Shown one piece after another: positions 63,083 through 64,000 of a stretch of DNA of 64,000 bases. The position numbers and the translations under genes were made by a program. The stretch is from assembly GCA_017312345.1 (NCBI GenBank), contig BLAA01000001.1, positions 806,001 to 870,000 of the forward strand, given 5' to 3'. Every line of letters starts with the position of its first letter. Within the stretch, counting starts at the first letter, position 1. Below the pieces are notes generated by a model. That model saw nothing but the letters and a program-made list of their open reading frames with translations. It did no database searches and was not told the DNA's origin. The DNA is from Candidatus Denitrolinea symbiosum. Its GTDB lineage: Bacteria; Chloroflexota; Anaerolineae; Anaerolineales; Villigracilaceae.

Positions 63083-64000
63083 ATGCCCGAAAAACAGATC
63101 TACCTCCTCTCGCCGAAAAACCTTTCCCCCGAAACCATCGCGGTCGCCTTCGCCAAAACCTCGCGCTCGCCCGAATCCTTTCGCGAGATCGCCGAGGGCC
63201 TCTCCGACGAAACCTCCGCCAAATTCCACGAGCGCTGGGTGGTGGGCTACGGTCACGCCTCGGTCGCGGAACACGCCATCCTGCACGTCGCCATCGAAAA
63301 CGTCTCGCGCGTGGCGATGGAAGCCATCGAGTCCAACCGCCTCGCCTCCTACACCGAAAAATCCACGCGCTACCAGAAGTGGGGACCCGACGACTTTACC
63401 ACCCCTCCCGAGCTGGATGGACATCCCCTGCGCGGCGAATTTGTGGACACAGTCCGCTTCCTCTTCTCGACCTACGCCGCCTCGCTCGACCCCGCGCGGG
63501 AGATCGTCTCGAAGCGCGTTTCGCGCCGGGACGGCGAATCTGACGAAGCCTGGGACCGCCGCGTCCGCTCGCAATACGTGGACTCATGCCGCTTCCTGCT
63601 TCCTGCGGCCGCGCTCGCCAACGTGGGCATGACCGCCAACGCGCGCGTCCTGGAGAACGCCGTCCGCAAGCTCCTCTCGCATCCGCTGGAGGAGGCGCGC
63701 GAGATCGGGCGGCGCGTAAAAGAGGTGACGAAGGGCGAAGTCCCGACTCTCGTCAAATATGCGGAGGCGGTTCCGTATCTCGTCGAAACGCAAAACGAAC
63801 TCGCCGCGCTTGCCGCGCGTCTTCCCTCGCCCGTCTCGCGCCCCTCGAACGATTTCTGCACCCTCGTTGACTACGATAAGGACGGCGAGCAGAAAGTCCT
63901 CGCGGCGGCGCTCTACCGCTTCGGCGACATGCCTTTCACGGACGCGCTCGCGCATGTCAACGCGCTGAAGAAAGCGGAACGCGTTCAGTTGGCCGAGTCC
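63083..64000 (+). CDS. ThyX-family protein (partial)
   Basis: The gene starts at 63083 (MPEKQIYLLSPKN) and runs off the right edge; 306 codons are visible. VVGYGHASVAEHAILHVAIENVS and SNRLASYTEKSTRYQKW match the FAD-dependent thymidylate synthase fold, except that the usual RHR motif is SNR here. That puts it with the long, divergent ThyX homologues of uncertain activity. The missing part may hold a second domain. Confidence 0.72.
   Translation, partial: MPEKQIYLLSPKNLSPETIAVAFAKTSRSPESFREIAEGLSDETSAKFHERWVVGYGHASVAEHAILHVAIENVSRVAMEAIESNRLASYTEKSTRYQKWGPDDFTTPPELDGHPLRGEFVDTVRFLFSTYAASLDPAREIVSKRVSRRDGESDEAWDRRVRSQYVDSCRFLLPAAALANVGMTANARVLENAVRKLLSHPLEEAREIGRRVKEVTKGEVPTLVKYAEAVPYLVETQNELAALAARLPSPVSRPSNDFCTLVDYDKDGEQKVLAAALYRFGDMPFTDALAHVNALKKAERVQLAES

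Overview
The window is a GC-rich bacterial chromosome segment (roughly 60% GC by eye) and most likely comes from the Chloroflexota, class Anaerolineae. That assignment is inferred from gene style: Thr/Pro-rich lipoproteins after a Cys box, the B12-domain radical SAM gene followed by a DUF2344 gene, a GGDD-type phosphofructokinase, an AftB-like glycosyltransferase and many short dispersed palindromes. No rRNA is present to test it. The DNA is nearly all housekeeping and envelope genes. There is no prophage, no intact insertion sequence and no CRISPR array.

Layout. 1-4.7 kb (minus): YitT protein (cut by the window edge), DUF2723 membrane protein, a secreted protein with a duplicated four-cysteine domain, and a nucleotidyltransferase-fold protein. 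4.9-11.2 kb (plus): secreted metzincin, radical SAM/DUF2344 pair, PrsW protease, FHA protein. 11.3-19.5 kb (minus): CcrM-like adenine methyltransferase, lipoprotein hydrolase, RetSat/CrtI-like oxidoreductase, acyltransferase and AftB-like transferase. 19.5-24 kb: lpd, coaX, two tRNA-Ser genes (one with its tail and terminator tandemly copied) and miaB. 24.1-28.5 kb (plus): tight operon of BMP-like lipoprotein, phosphoesterase, ParB-fold protein, DapA-family aldolase and lipoate ligase-like protein. 28.5-37.3 kb (minus): TumE/TumA-type toxin-antitoxin pair, gyrA-like gene, SH3 lipoprotein and rpoC. 37.7-44.9 kb: aminotransferase, epimerase, MIO ammonia-lyase, lipA, NfeD protease, ICMT methyltransferase. 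45-47.5 kb: Zn/Mn ABC importer. 47.8-56.3 kb: DUF4143 ATPase, sphingosine-phosphate-lyase-like enzyme, GPH transporter, a cassette of three very small genes, then GT2, membrane transferase and sulfotransferase. 56.4-64 kb: antitoxin/PIN pair, ogt, phosphofructokinase, membrane protein, 14-bp tandem repeats, CASTOR/POLLUX-like channel and a ThyX-family gene cut by the window end.

Functional links. lipA, the lipoate ligase-like gene and lpd serve lipoylated dehydrogenase complexes but lie far apart. The 53-56 kb and 17-19 kb clusters look like cell-surface glycan genes. The three-gene metal importer is the clearest transport operon.

Most interesting signals. (1) A 33-bp palindrome family (15-bp arms, 3-bp loop) sits in frame inside two genes, while intergenic copies are 34 and 35 bp; an unrelated 21-bp palindrome sits in frame in a third gene. 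This resembles protein-coding palindromic elements known from Rickettsia. (2) The 3' end of tRNA-Ser(GCT) plus its terminator is repeated in two exact 88-bp units. (3) At least eight genes have a TATAAT-type -10 box only 6-8 nt before the start codon and no ribosome binding site, so their mRNAs are probably leaderless. (4) A cassette of three very small genes lies at 52.2-53.0 kb, one of them a 44-residue Cys/Arg-rich protein whose start overlaps the stop of the gene before it. Gene-poor stretches at 12464-12738, 47550-47820, 48961-49232 and 60825-61038 hold only terminators, palindromes or tandem repeats, or nothing I can name.
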